Shown piece after piece: positions 10,976 to 20,578 of a DNA stretch of 64,000 bases. Source of the DNA: Bacteroides sp. (GTDB lineage Bacteria > Bacteroidota > Bacteroidia > Bacteroidales > Muribaculaceae); contig JAAVDM010000049.1 in the NCBI GenBank assembly GCA_014801815.1, forward strand, positions 1-64,000, in the 5' to 3' direction. Within the stretch, counting starts at the first letter, position 1. Each line of letters begins with the position of its first letter. The notes under the pieces were generated by a model. It was not told where the DNA came from. It worked only from the letters and a program-made list of their open reading frames with translations, and searched no databases. The translations under genes and the position numbers were made by a program.

Positions 10976-12037
10976 ATGAGCCATACTCTTCAGCGTTCGA
11001 CTGTAAAATCGCCTATAGGTGACATCGAAATCTTTACCCTGACCAATAAGCAGGGAGCCTCGGTCACTCTGTCATCTCTCGGTGCCGGAGTTATTTCCGT
11101 GCGTGTTCCCGACCGTGAAGGACGTCTTGACGAGGTGAGTCTGACATACGCCTCGCCTGTCGACTTCATCGACGATGCTCCTGCCTCGGGCAAGACACTC
11201 GGCCGTTATGCCAACCGTATAGCCGGTGCCAAATTCCGCCTTGAGAGCCGCAATGTGTGGCTTGAGGCCAATGACGGCCCTAACGCTCTGAACGGAGGTC
11301 GCAACGGTTTTCAGAACCGCCTGTGGCAGGTGGAGAGCGCGGGAAACAGTGAGGTGATATTCCGGCGTGTTTCAGAAGACGGCGAAGAGGGCTATCCGGG
11401 TCATCTGGTGGTCGATGTCCGTTACCGCTGGGACAATAAGTGTCGTCTGTCAGTCAGCTACGAAGCCTACACCGATATAACTACAATAATAAACCTCACC
11501 AATAACTGCTATTGGAATCTGCGCGGTGCCTCTTCCGGAAGTTCCGGTATGCTGGAACAGGAACTTTCCCTTAAAGCTGTGCTATACCTGCCCTGTAATC
11601 AGCAGCTGATACCACTCGGGCCGATGGAGCGTGTCATGGGCACCCCTATGGATTTTCTCAAACCCAAACCAATCGGGCAAGATATAAATGCGCCTTTCGA
11701 CGTATTGGCTCTCGATAACGGCTACAACACTCCTTTCATGCTTGACCGCTGGTGGCCCGGCACCTTCATCGAGGAAGCTGCCCGACTCTATGACCCCGTC
11801 AGCGGACGGTGTCTGACTATCGGCACCGACCAGCCCTCCGCCCTACTCTACACGGGCAATCATCTCGAAGCCGCTCCACCGGCACCCGACGGCACACCGC
11901 GTCAGCCCCATGATTTTGTTTCCATAACCATGCAGGGTGTACCCGATGCTCCCAACCGTCCGCATTTCCCTCACCAGACTCTTTTCCCTGAAGATATCTA
12001 CCGACGCCGTATAGTCTACACTTTCTCGGTGCTCTAA
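10976..12037 (+). CDS. galM: aldose 1-epimerase (galactose mutarotase)
   Basis: GKTLGRYANRIAGAKF, LNGGRNGFQNRLW, NLTNNCYWNL, PHQTLFPEDIYRRRIVYTFS. Confidence 0.93.
   Translation: MSHTLQRSTVKSPIGDIEIFTLTNKQGASVTLSSLGAGVISVRVPDREGRLDEVSLTYASPVDFIDDAPASGKTLGRYANRIAGAKFRLESRNVWLEANDGPNALNGGRNGFQNRLWQVESAGNSEVIFRRVSEDGEEGYPGHLVVDVRYRWDNKCRLSVSYEAYTDITTIINLTNNCYWNLRGASSGSSGMLEQELSLKAVLYLPCNQQLIPLGPMERVMGTPMDFLKPKPIGQDINAPFDVLALDNGYNTPFMLDRWWPGTFIEEAARLYDPVSGRCLTIGTDQPSALLYTGNHLEAAPPAPDGTPRQPHDFVSITMQGVPDAPNRPHFPHQTLFPEDIYRRRIVYTFSVL
11951..12037 (+). repeat. galM 3' end; left copy of direct repeat flanking the GTPase/Hsp70 island
   Basis: 87 nt aligns without gaps to 25459-25545 (15 mismatches counted by eye; 26-nt identical core 11999-12024). 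Confidence 0.85.
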
Positions 12038-12050
12038 GGAGTCATTTCAA

Positions 12051-12109
12051 AATGTATAATAATCTGTAGAGACATACCAAAGGTATGTCTCTACAGATTA
12101 TTATACATT
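12051..12109. terminator. perfect hairpin, bidirectional terminator
   Basis: AATGTATAATAATCTGTAGAGACATACC-AAA-GGTATGTCTCTACAGATTATTATACATT. Confidence 0.85.
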
Positions 12110-12134
12110 GATTAGAGTAGTGAACAATAACGAA

Positions 12135-13025
12135 TCAATCTTCTTCGACAGCATTGTCCTGTTCATCGGAATCATTATATAGGTTATTCTCCTGCAATAA
12201 CTCGGCAAGACTGTTCCACTCTTTGATTTTATTTTCATAGTGTGCTTTCTCTTCCTCGTTAAGTTCAGGATGTTCTGATATAAATTCCTCAAAGCAATCA
12301 GCTATAGATTTGGCTCCTCGCCAGTCACCATAAATGTAAGCATTCCTGAAGTATTCGATAGCTTTGTCATGATTTTTTTCACAACCGAGTCCATCGGCAT
12401 ATATCCAGCCCATACGATAGGAATATTCTTCCGGATCAAGAGCAGCAGCTACTTCTGTCCATTTGAAAAGCTGTGCAAGCCACTCCTCATTATCAAGATA
12501 ATCCGGCATGGTCAAATCCCAATAATAATCACTTAGTTTTCCGGCTGCTTCGGCATTGTCGTCAGCAATCGACTCGTAATATTCGACTCCGATTTCGGGG
12601 TCACCGCCCTGTGCCATATTCATGTAGTAATCACCGAGCCAAAGCCGAGCCGACTCCTGCCAATGGCTGTCAATCTCAGCGCACTTTTCGTAAAAACGTT
12701 CAGCATCGTAGTGATCATACTTCTGCCTCGGACCACCCTCGGACTGATCCGGAGTCTCGGCATTATCGCACATATACCCAAGCAGGTAGTAGCCGAGGGC
12801 GTCACCACCTTCAAATGCCGCTTCCTCTGCAAGTGAAAAACATTTGTCTAAGTCAACATCCACGCCGATACCTTCGTGATAGATATAGGCCAGCAGTCCT
12901 GTAGACTCCGGAGTGACCGGAGCATTTCGAACCATCTGATATGCTTGGCGGCAAACTTCGGGATTTCCCTCGTTACCGTCAAGCATATCAATAAACTTAT
13001 CTGTAAGAGTTATCATATCAGTCAA
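12135..13025 (-). CDS. Sel1/TPR-like repeat protein (island accessory)
   Basis: Repeats such as YRMGWIYADGLGCEKNHDKAIEYFRNAYIYGD; acidic C-terminus. Confidence 0.75.
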   Translation of the reverse strand: MTDMITLTDKFIDMLDGNEGNPEVCRQAYQMVRNAPVTPESTGLLAYIYHEGIGVDVDLDKCFSLAEEAAFEGGDALGYYLLGYMCDNAETPDQSEGGPRQKYDHYDAERFYEKCAEIDSHWQESARLWLGDYYMNMAQGGDPEIGVEYYESIADDNAEAAGKLSDYYWDLTMPDYLDNEEWLAQLFKWTEVAAALDPEEYSYRMGWIYADGLGCEKNHDKAIEYFRNAYIYGDWRGAKSIADCFEEFISEHPELNEEEKAHYENKIKEWNSLAELLQENNLYNDSDEQDNAVEED

Positions 13026-13842
13026 ATCTTACACGGGGATTCATCTGAGAAGGTGAATGCCAGTCAATGCCGTATTTTTCTTCTAATATTTCTCTTTTCA
13101 CACTCCATATACGAAAGCACAATTCTCTGTGACGCGGCACACTCTCAAACCTGTCATTCAACTCGTCCTCAAGGTCATAATAGATTTCTTCCCATTTATG
13201 GGTATATTCAACAGGGTCTTTCTTCAGACCTCCTATTTTCGGATTAATCATAATCTGAGTAAGTTCCTCCTTAGTAAAAAGCCGGCTGATAGCTGTCACA
13301 AACTCCTTATCCCACTCCTCTGTACGCCAAGGATCAGCCTCAAGAAGAAGATTAAGCTTTAAAAGTTTCTTTGCCAAAGGTTTGATTGACTCATCATCCG
13401 GATTCTCACGTAATACACTCCTTACATACATAAACAAGACCTTGTACAGAGCGTGATTATATACTGACTCTCCGAGGGCGGAACAGAATCTAGGAATAGT
13501 CTCCTTGTACACTTCCACCGGCGTCATATTATCATACATCAGACGTACGACACCGTTTGCCAGTTCCTCCATAGGACGGTAATCATTAAGCTCATCATAT
13601 GCCTCGGCGAGAAGTACATAGAGCTGCAGAAGAGTCAGGTCATGACTGTGGTCATAAGCTTCTCGCTGAAGCATATCGACAAGAGAGGAATAAATGAAAA
13701 CATCCTTCTCGTCCACATCATCGTCATTATCAGGCAAATTTCTCGGACTTAAGGCTAACGCCTCTTCCAGACGTTCATCTATTGATTTCGAAGTGTCATT
13801 GACAATACCGTCAACTGTTTTTTTTAATTTAGACTGCTTCAT
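13018..13842 (-). CDS. hypothetical alpha-helical protein (island accessory)
   Basis: Intact ORF overlapping the next gene by 8 nt; no family recognised. Confidence 0.7.
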   Translation of the reverse strand: MKQSKLKKTVDGIVNDTSKSIDERLEEALALSPRNLPDNDDDVDEKDVFIYSSLVDMLQREAYDHSHDLTLLQLYVLLAEAYDELNDYRPMEELANGVVRLMYDNMTPVEVYKETIPRFCSALGESVYNHALYKVLFMYVRSVLRENPDDESIKPLAKKLLKLNLLLEADPWRTEEWDKEFVTAISRLFTKEELTQIMINPKIGGLKKDPVEYTHKWEEIYYDLEDELNDRFESVPRHRELCFRIWSVKREILEEKYGIDWHSPSQMNPRVRFD

Positions 13843-13876
13843 ATCTGTATTCTGACGATAAAAAAATTTTTATGGA

Positions 13877-15634
13877 TTAGATATCTACTCCCAATTTAGC
13901 AAGTACCTCCTTCAGCGTTTTAGGATCGGAAATATTCTTAACCGTTGTCACACCGAAGTCTACGTTTCTGAACTTGTTGGTAGCCTGATTTACAGTCTCA
14001 GTCAGACCTAATTCCTCTTCGATATATTGTCTCGGTGTCTTTCCGTCAAGATAACCGAGATCACTTTTGGTCAGAAGGAAAAAGAAGTTTATATTCTTCA
14101 GCTTCCGTCCATGTTCCTCAAGTATAGAAGCCAACCGAGAGTAGGTACTTGCCGGCGATGAATGTTCGGACTCATTACGTGTCTTTATCCATACTTTTGC
14201 TTTCGAGCTTACACCGGGCATAAGCGGATCTACCATTGACGGGTCGATAATGAATACTATTGATTCAACATTCTTATAGAACTCCAGAGCTGTGGGAGTA
14301 CGCGACACATTTGTATCAAAGTTCTCACCTGCGACATCATAGAAGAACTGGTGCCAGGGGACAGGCGATAATTTACGTGGTAGCATAAGCTGAACGACTT
14401 TGAACCACTGACGCTGATCAGTCTGCACATTGGCTCCTTTCTTAATACGGTCAGCTATGGCTTGTATCTCAGTATCCGGAGTGGCATCGGTCTGGGTCGC
14501 CTTGGTCTTACGTGTTATAAGATCCAGTTCGGAGTAAAGGAAATAGGTCTTGCCTGATGAACGATGACCTACAATACCGATGTGTTTCTCCGTACCAAAT
14601 GATTTGTCACCGGTATGATGCTCCATATTCTTACAATTCTTACAACGGCGTTTCAGCTTGGCCTTACCATTGAAAATCATGGTAGGAAGCTGTTTATGAG
14701 TATCAGGGTTAGTCTGGTGAAACACTCCGTAAATACCCGGTTGAAGTCCTACCGGATGCACATGGTAGTTATCGACCATATACTCAAAGCCCTTGGTAGA
14801 ACCGCAGGAAGGACACGGACGCCGGATATCGTATATTTTCATCACCAGCCATTCAATACCCATAAGTATACCCATAAATATTATAAGCAGAGCGGCTATA
14901 GCCATAAAGATAACGGCAGGGCCGATAAACACAATGAGAAGCACATCCCAAAGATCTTTGAATATATAGAGAGTCCAGTCAAAGAAATTGAGATTGTTCA
15001 TGAAATCGAAACCCCAGTCGACAGAGAGCTGGCCCACACGTGCTATAGTTTCTTTGTTAACAAGAATCAGAGCGGCTACGATTCCGAATATTATTGCATA
15101 TAACCAGTTCTCGAAGAAAAAGATAATAGCCAGTCCAAGTGTTATCCAGCCTGCCCATACGAGTACAATCAGAAGAATCTTGAACACCCACAGTATACCA
15201 TACGCCCCTAAGCCTACTGCCATCAGAGTCACCATAGCAGCAAGGAAGGACAATATGAGACATCCGGTTAGTATAAGAACATTAATGTAAGGCTCCTTAT
15301 AGAACATCCAAAGCCTTTCCATTTTACCTCTTGTTAAAGGCTTCCATTTATCAAGAGTCTCCGTATTTGCCAAAAGCCATCGTATCACTATCCACATATA
15401 CAATCCGGTCAGAACCACAATCAGCAGATACAGTAACCACGATGGAGCGTTAGACTTTGCATCTACAAGAGCAAAGCGATACAGAATACTGTTCCAATAA
15501 TTCTTCAGAAAACCGACATTACTGTCATTGGTATATTTGACATTGATTTCGGCAGTCTTTGTAGTCATAACACTTCCGGGTGTCGTATATTCACGCTCAA
15601 TAGTTTTGATGTGTTTGCCCCGACTGTTAAACAC
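13877..15634 (-). CDS. membrane-anchored P-loop GTPase (TRAFAC/double-GTPase-like)
   Basis: Multiple N-terminal TM segments; CPSCG...CKNC; Walker A GIVGHRSSGKT; FYDVAGENFD; LLTKSDLGYLD. Called start is GTG; coding-like frame extends upstream to ~15712. Confidence 0.8.
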   Translation of the reverse strand: MFNSRGKHIKTIEREYTTPGSVMTTKTAEINVKYTNDSNVGFLKNYWNSILYRFALVDAKSNAPSWLLYLLIVVLTGLYMWIVIRWLLANTETLDKWKPLTRGKMERLWMFYKEPYINVLILTGCLILSFLAAMVTLMAVGLGAYGILWVFKILLIVLVWAGWITLGLAIIFFFENWLYAIIFGIVAALILVNKETIARVGQLSVDWGFDFMNNLNFFDWTLYIFKDLWDVLLIVFIGPAVIFMAIAALLIIFMGILMGIEWLVMKIYDIRRPCPSCGSTKGFEYMVDNYHVHPVGLQPGIYGVFHQTNPDTHKQLPTMIFNGKAKLKRRCKNCKNMEHHTGDKSFGTEKHIGIVGHRSSGKTYFLYSELDLITRKTKATQTDATPDTEIQAIADRIKKGANVQTDQRQWFKVVQLMLPRKLSPVPWHQFFYDVAGENFDTNVSRTPTALEFYKNVESIVFIIDPSMVDPLMPGVSSKAKVWIKTRNESEHSSPASTYSRLASILEEHGRKLKNINFFFLLTKSDLGYLDGKTPRQYIEEELGLTETVNQATNKFRNVDFGVTTVKNISDPKTLKEVLAKLGVDI

Positions 15635-15742
15635 GTTGGCTTTAGTCCAGTGACCATGGGAGTCTGTCTCATATTTATACGTATATTTGTCAACAGGACA
15701 TAATTTAGCCTTATTATTTTTTTCTTCTTTCTATTATTACTC

Positions 15743-16735
15743 TTATTCCATTTGCTTATCTGAAATTGTCTCATCACGATCAAGCGCTATCCCATCGTTT
15801 GCAAACTTACGGATACGATCAAAAAGAGAAGATTCAAGTAGATTGATAACCCGGGGAACAGATGTTGTATAGTCAACGACAATAAAAAACTCCTCATCTA
15901 TACGTGTAGTATTCTGACTCAGCACCACAATCATGTCAAGGTCTTCAGGCACACCGGTATAATATAAAGTATTAGCCTGAAATTGCAGATGCCGTGTAAG
16001 AGTTAGAGGAAGTTTCGAAAGAGTGTACAGCAGATCCGGGATTTGGCTGTCGTCAAGACGTACTACAAGTTTCTTCGCTTCCACAGTCCCGTCCTTACCT
16101 GCATTTCTGGAGCGATGCATCGCCGTCAGCAGACCTAAGGCTACCTCTGTCAGAAAATTACCATCCTCATAATCAGCCGGAGCGAAAGAAATCTTTTCAG
16201 AAGGTAAAGGAGCAGGATCTCCCACAAGCAGTGTGCGAATCTCGGCATTAGCCGGTGTAAGACGCTTATCTGCAGGGAGAAATTTATTTTGTCTCATCAT
16301 CGCTGCAAACGCCGTAATGTCAGGCTGCTCATTAAATACAGCTAAGTGAGCGATGTAATTAGAGCCGTCACGGCGTGCCGAATCAATATCGGCAAAGAAA
16401 CCGTAATCGCTCACCACATAGAGAGTACGTCCTGCTACCCATACTTTTTTACCATTACTCAGAGTTACTTCACGGAATGTGTACAGCGACGGGTAACAAT
16501 CCTCTATTAACGGGGTAGCTATTATGTCGCTCTCTGTGGCCTTCTGGGCTGTGGGCAGAGAATAATTGACCATTGCCGACTGTACAATCTCAGCGGCCTC
16601 TTCTGAAGTAAGACCCGGACTGTGAGTACGAAGACCGAAGCCGGAAGCACCGGTATTTATGGATTTCTGGGTAGAGCTCCAGATTATCTGCTCGTAAGGA
16701 TATTCCTTCGGCCTGAAAGGATCTGTAATAGTCAT
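15743..16735 (-). CDS. GAP1-like (GTPase-associated protein 1, N-terminal/middle region) protein
   Basis: N-terminal IIWSSTQKSINTGASGFGLRTHSPGL; adjacency to two such GTPases. Confidence 0.65.
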   Translation of the reverse strand: MTITDPFRPKEYPYEQIIWSSTQKSINTGASGFGLRTHSPGLTSEEAAEIVQSAMVNYSLPTAQKATESDIIATPLIEDCYPSLYTFREVTLSNGKKVWVAGRTLYVVSDYGFFADIDSARRDGSNYIAHLAVFNEQPDITAFAAMMRQNKFLPADKRLTPANAEIRTLLVGDPAPLPSEKISFAPADYEDGNFLTEVALGLLTAMHRSRNAGKDGTVEAKKLVVRLDDSQIPDLLYTLSKLPLTLTRHLQFQANTLYYTGVPEDLDMIVVLSQNTTRIDEEFFIVVDYTTSVPRVINLLESSLFDRIRKFANDGIALDRDETISDKQME

Positions 16736-16741
16736 CGGGAC

Positions 16742-17917
16742 TTATTTTTTGAGAGGAAGTGGAAAATTGAGTTTATTTAAAATCCACACTAACGGGTCAA
16801 GTACTCTGAAAGGATTTAACTCGCTTGTCAGATTGGTGCCTTTCGGAGCACTGCCGAGGGCCGAAACTCCGAAGAAGCAGACATTCTTATCGGCATCTTT
16901 CCAGTTATTGTCGATATTATTGATGAAGTCCGGTTGTCTCCATACTCTATCAAGAATACTTTTGATACTCTTGCTGTTCATCTCGAATTCCTTGAGATTT
17001 ATACCGTCAGTCATCAGATAAGGAGAGTTAGTTTTCAGACCGGCTATAGAACAATCCTGAAAACGCTCATCTCCGGAAGTTATATAGTCGATTTTACTGA
17101 AGACAACTGCCATGGGCTTTGAGAACATGGCTTTGGCCTCCTCATTGCCCTCCTGAAAATGACCTAAGAGAGCTGATAGAATAGAATCGAAACCGGTATC
17201 GGCTTTCGGTTTACCGAGACGCTTACGCACTGCGTCGATATTCTCTGTATCCACAAGATATAGAATCGCATCCGATTTGGTAAGAAATTTCACATTCTCG
17301 GCAATGTTGGCCGTCTGTCCGAAATTCTCACCTGCAGTATCATAGAACACTAAATGCATTGACTCTCCTTTAGGAGAAGTCAGAGTGAAAATCATCGGAA
17401 TGCGTGAACGGAAATCGCCTACGGCAGTCTGATCGACACATCTGCTGTTGTTATACAGAGGATTATAAAAATCGTTCTTATAACGGTTTTCAGTCTGTAA
17501 CTCACTTTGCTCGGCCACATTCTTATACTCGAGTCCAAGTCGACCGAGTCTGTTTACATTCCTGCGCAGTTCCTCTATCAACACCGCTATATAGTTCGAC
17601 TTACCGCTGCTTCGCGCTCCTACTATAGAAATGATTTTGCCGCCGTTGAGTACCATGTCGTTAGGTATTCTGTTATGACACTTAGGGCAAAGCATCATGT
17701 AGGTTTTCTTTTTACAGTCAGGACATACGGCTGATTTCGGCGTGCCGAATGACAGCAGTCCCCGCTTCGGCACTATAGAGCGTCCCTGGGGATTCACAGG
17801 TGTAGGTTTCCAGAAATTTTTATATTTCTCATCTTCAACTTTCTTACAACGGCATAGGAAATGTACGTTTGCGCTGTCGAATGATTCGAAACAATAGGGA
17901 CATGTAACTTTACTCAT
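16742..17917 (-). CDS. zinc-ribbon P-loop GTPase (TRAFAC/double-GTPase-like)
   Basis: CPYCFES...CPDCKKKTYMMLCPKCHNRIP; Walker A SIVGARSSGKS; FYDTAGENFG; VFSKIDYI. Confidence 0.82.
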   Translation of the reverse strand: MSKVTCPYCFESFDSANVHFLCRCKKVEDEKYKNFWKPTPVNPQGRSIVPKRGLLSFGTPKSAVCPDCKKKTYMMLCPKCHNRIPNDMVLNGGKIISIVGARSSGKSNYIAVLIEELRRNVNRLGRLGLEYKNVAEQSELQTENRYKNDFYNPLYNNSRCVDQTAVGDFRSRIPMIFTLTSPKGESMHLVFYDTAGENFGQTANIAENVKFLTKSDAILYLVDTENIDAVRKRLGKPKADTGFDSILSALLGHFQEGNEEAKAMFSKPMAVVFSKIDYITSGDERFQDCSIAGLKTNSPYLMTDGINLKEFEMNSKSIKSILDRVWRQPDFINNIDNNWKDADKNVCFFGVSALGSAPKGTNLTSELNPFRVLDPLVWILNKLNFPLPLKK

Positions 17918-17929
17918 GAGGTTTTGAAT

Positions 17930-20560
17930 TTAGGGATTGTTAACTTCCGGTACAATTGTAAGTTGTGAATTTACAGAAAGCTCCACAGGTACGAGACGAA
18001 AATACAAATCGTCTCCCTTTTCAGAAGGTTCGACTGTTATCTCGGCTTTACCACTTCGCAAAGCATTAGCCTTTATAATAGCTGAGGCAGGATGATTAAT
18101 GAGATCGGCAGGCGGAAAACCATTTTGTACCAATACCTTCAGATCACAGGGAAGATCTCCTCCCGGACCCGATAAGGAGAGGACATACTTGTTTGACCTC
18201 AGAAAGCCGAATCTCTTTACTTGCGTTACTTTATCAAAATTGATTATCATTGCCTTCAGAGTGAAGGACTTTTCTGTAATAGGCCCTTCAAGAAGGCCTT
18301 CGGAAGTGTCAGCAACAGACTTTACAGATACATTTACAGATCCGGTACCCTCAGGAACAGGAACGTTAAAGAATCCGTTTGGTCCGGAGCGGTAAACTTT
18401 CCGACTTTGTAGAGCACCGCCATCAAGACTCCATTCCACCTTTGCCTGATCAGAAGCCCCTCATTTCCATTTTAACGATATTCCGTTCTGGCCTCTGCTG
18501 ATTTGAACGGAATCAAGAGCCGATACAGACGATACTTTAACTCCGTCACCTACCACACCTATATTTCCTGACACAGTAACCGGAATAAAATAGTGTAGAC
18601 CGGTGAAATCCTTAGGGACAGTACAGTTATTTCCGGCCACATTAAGGCGTTCGGCAGTAAAAGTATCAATAGACACTACATCGTTACGATTGACCTTGAA
18701 AGGTTTCGAGGAACGGTAAATGAATACCTGGCCTGTTTTAGGCGTTTCCCAGCTGAGACTGGCACGGGAATCTTCCTCACTTACCGATAAAGACACTGCC
18801 TTAGGCTTTTCCTGTGGCATCGCACGCATGGCTATAGGGTTGCCTTTTACTGTACCGCCACGGCCGTCGCTGAATATCGGGGTCAGCGTATAGTTGTAAG
18901 CTTTACCTTTTGACAGTCCGGGGTCTCGGAAAGTCGTACCGCTTGCCATAGCCGGAGTACTGTCATCACGACTTATTTCCATACCGGTCAACCCCTTTAG
19001 AGGTTGCCAGGAAAAAGTGACACTGTTCTCGTCTACATTCATAGCAATATCAGCTGGAACAAGTTGCTGTATAATAACAACAGGTACGGAAGTTGTGCCG
19101 CAGGTAGCCGACATACGTCCGTTGACTTCTGCAAACACTCCATAGTAATATTCAGTGCCGACAGCAGGATTCGGGTCATCAATAACCAGATTGGCTGTTT
19201 TGCCTACTACTTTCCCATCTTTCAGGGAAGTAGGTCGTGCGGCTTCACGGCGAACTACCGTATAGACTGCTCCCTCGATAGGGATAGCTTTCCAACTGAC
19301 CGAAACGGTTTTGTTTGTAACCTTTGCGGTAACAGCTTCAGAAGAGGGTACAGGCATTGAGTCAGCGGTTCGTTTTATTTTGGCTACCAGCTCTTTTGTT
19401 GCTGAATATCCCGGCCATAAATCTTCTGCCTGTACTGCTAATTGTGAAGCTATATTAAGATTCTTACGGGCTACAGCGCTTTCAGCATCAGAAATCAGCT
19501 GTAAAGCCCGGCGCATACCTGTAAAGGAGAAAACGCATCTTACACAACTCATATCTGCCGGTGCAGATTTCGTGCCACACTTAGGACATGTTATGTCAAG
19601 CGGCATAGAACAGTTACGACAATGTTCGGCCTTACGGTCATTGAGCGCACCGCAGAAACGACAGGTTTTCGATGTGGCACTAACAGAACCGTCATCATAC
19701 TGCATACCGAGTTCCTGCGCCTTAGCTGCTATCAGACCTTGTGCAAGAGCCAGTTCAAGCCCGTTGCGTGTACATTCATCGAGCAATTACTTGTACAAAT
19801 CCGGTGCGATGAACTTTCTGTTTATAGAGGCCATCATGGTCATTTTCTCTCCTACAGAATCAAAGCCCGCCTCACGCAGAGCTTTGTCATATCCTTTACG
19901 CAGATTCTGATCGGAAATGAAATCCTGAATAGCCGACATAAGATGGTGTGCTATATCTTTGGCCGGAGTACGTTGCACATCAACAGAATCAGCACGGGTC
20001 TTTGTAGTCAGTACCTGTGAGAAGCGGGTATGGTCAGTGTCGGCAGGTATACCTAAAAACTGATAAATATTCAGAAGGCCGAGTTTTTTCAGATAGCTGT
20101 TGATAGCGTCCATACGTGCTTTAGGCAATGGTTTCACACCGTCGTCATGAATAGGTTTCACAACCGGACCGGAAGTTCTGACCTTAGCCCCTATAATACT
20201 CAGAATATCTTTGGCAGACAAGCCCTTGGATTTAAATTTTCTTTCTACTGCCGTTAGCGCATCAGCATCAATTTCCATGGTGCGCTTATCTACAAATGTA
20301 TTGGCAAAATCACAGACTTCGCTTTTAAGTTCCTGAAGTATCTTATCGGCCTGAGATGCGATATAGGAAGGTTCATTCTGCACTCTGTCGATAGCCTGAG
20401 TAATGAAGTCATTGATTTCAGTGTACTACTCAGGTGTAATCATTCTGCGGTTACGCTTTCCCGTAAGATTCGTCTGTTCTTTTTTAAGAGCAGCTACAAT
20501 TTTCTTAGGGTCACGTTCCGAAGGAGGAACTTTGGAAAGAGTAAATATATTATATGCCAT
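17930..20560 (-). pseudogene. J-like + zinc-ribbon + FN3 protein, single frame interrupted by three in-frame stops (TAG 20426-20428, TAA 19787-19789, TGA 18461-18463)
   Basis: All segments share one frame; ATG at 20558-20560 gives MAYNIFTLSKVPPSERDPKKIVAALKKEQTNLTGKRNRRMITPE*YTEINDFITQAIDRVQNEPS...; FN3 strand continues across the TGA (ISLKWK*GASDQAKVEWSLDGG). Confidence 0.8.
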
Positions 20561-20578
20561 AGTGCAGAATAATAATTA

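Noticed and set aside
17930-20560. Stop-codon reassignment (as in some phages) to explain the in-frame stops
   Set aside because: All three stop codons occur in one gene, while neighbouring genes use them normally as terminators; reassignment of every stop is not plausible.
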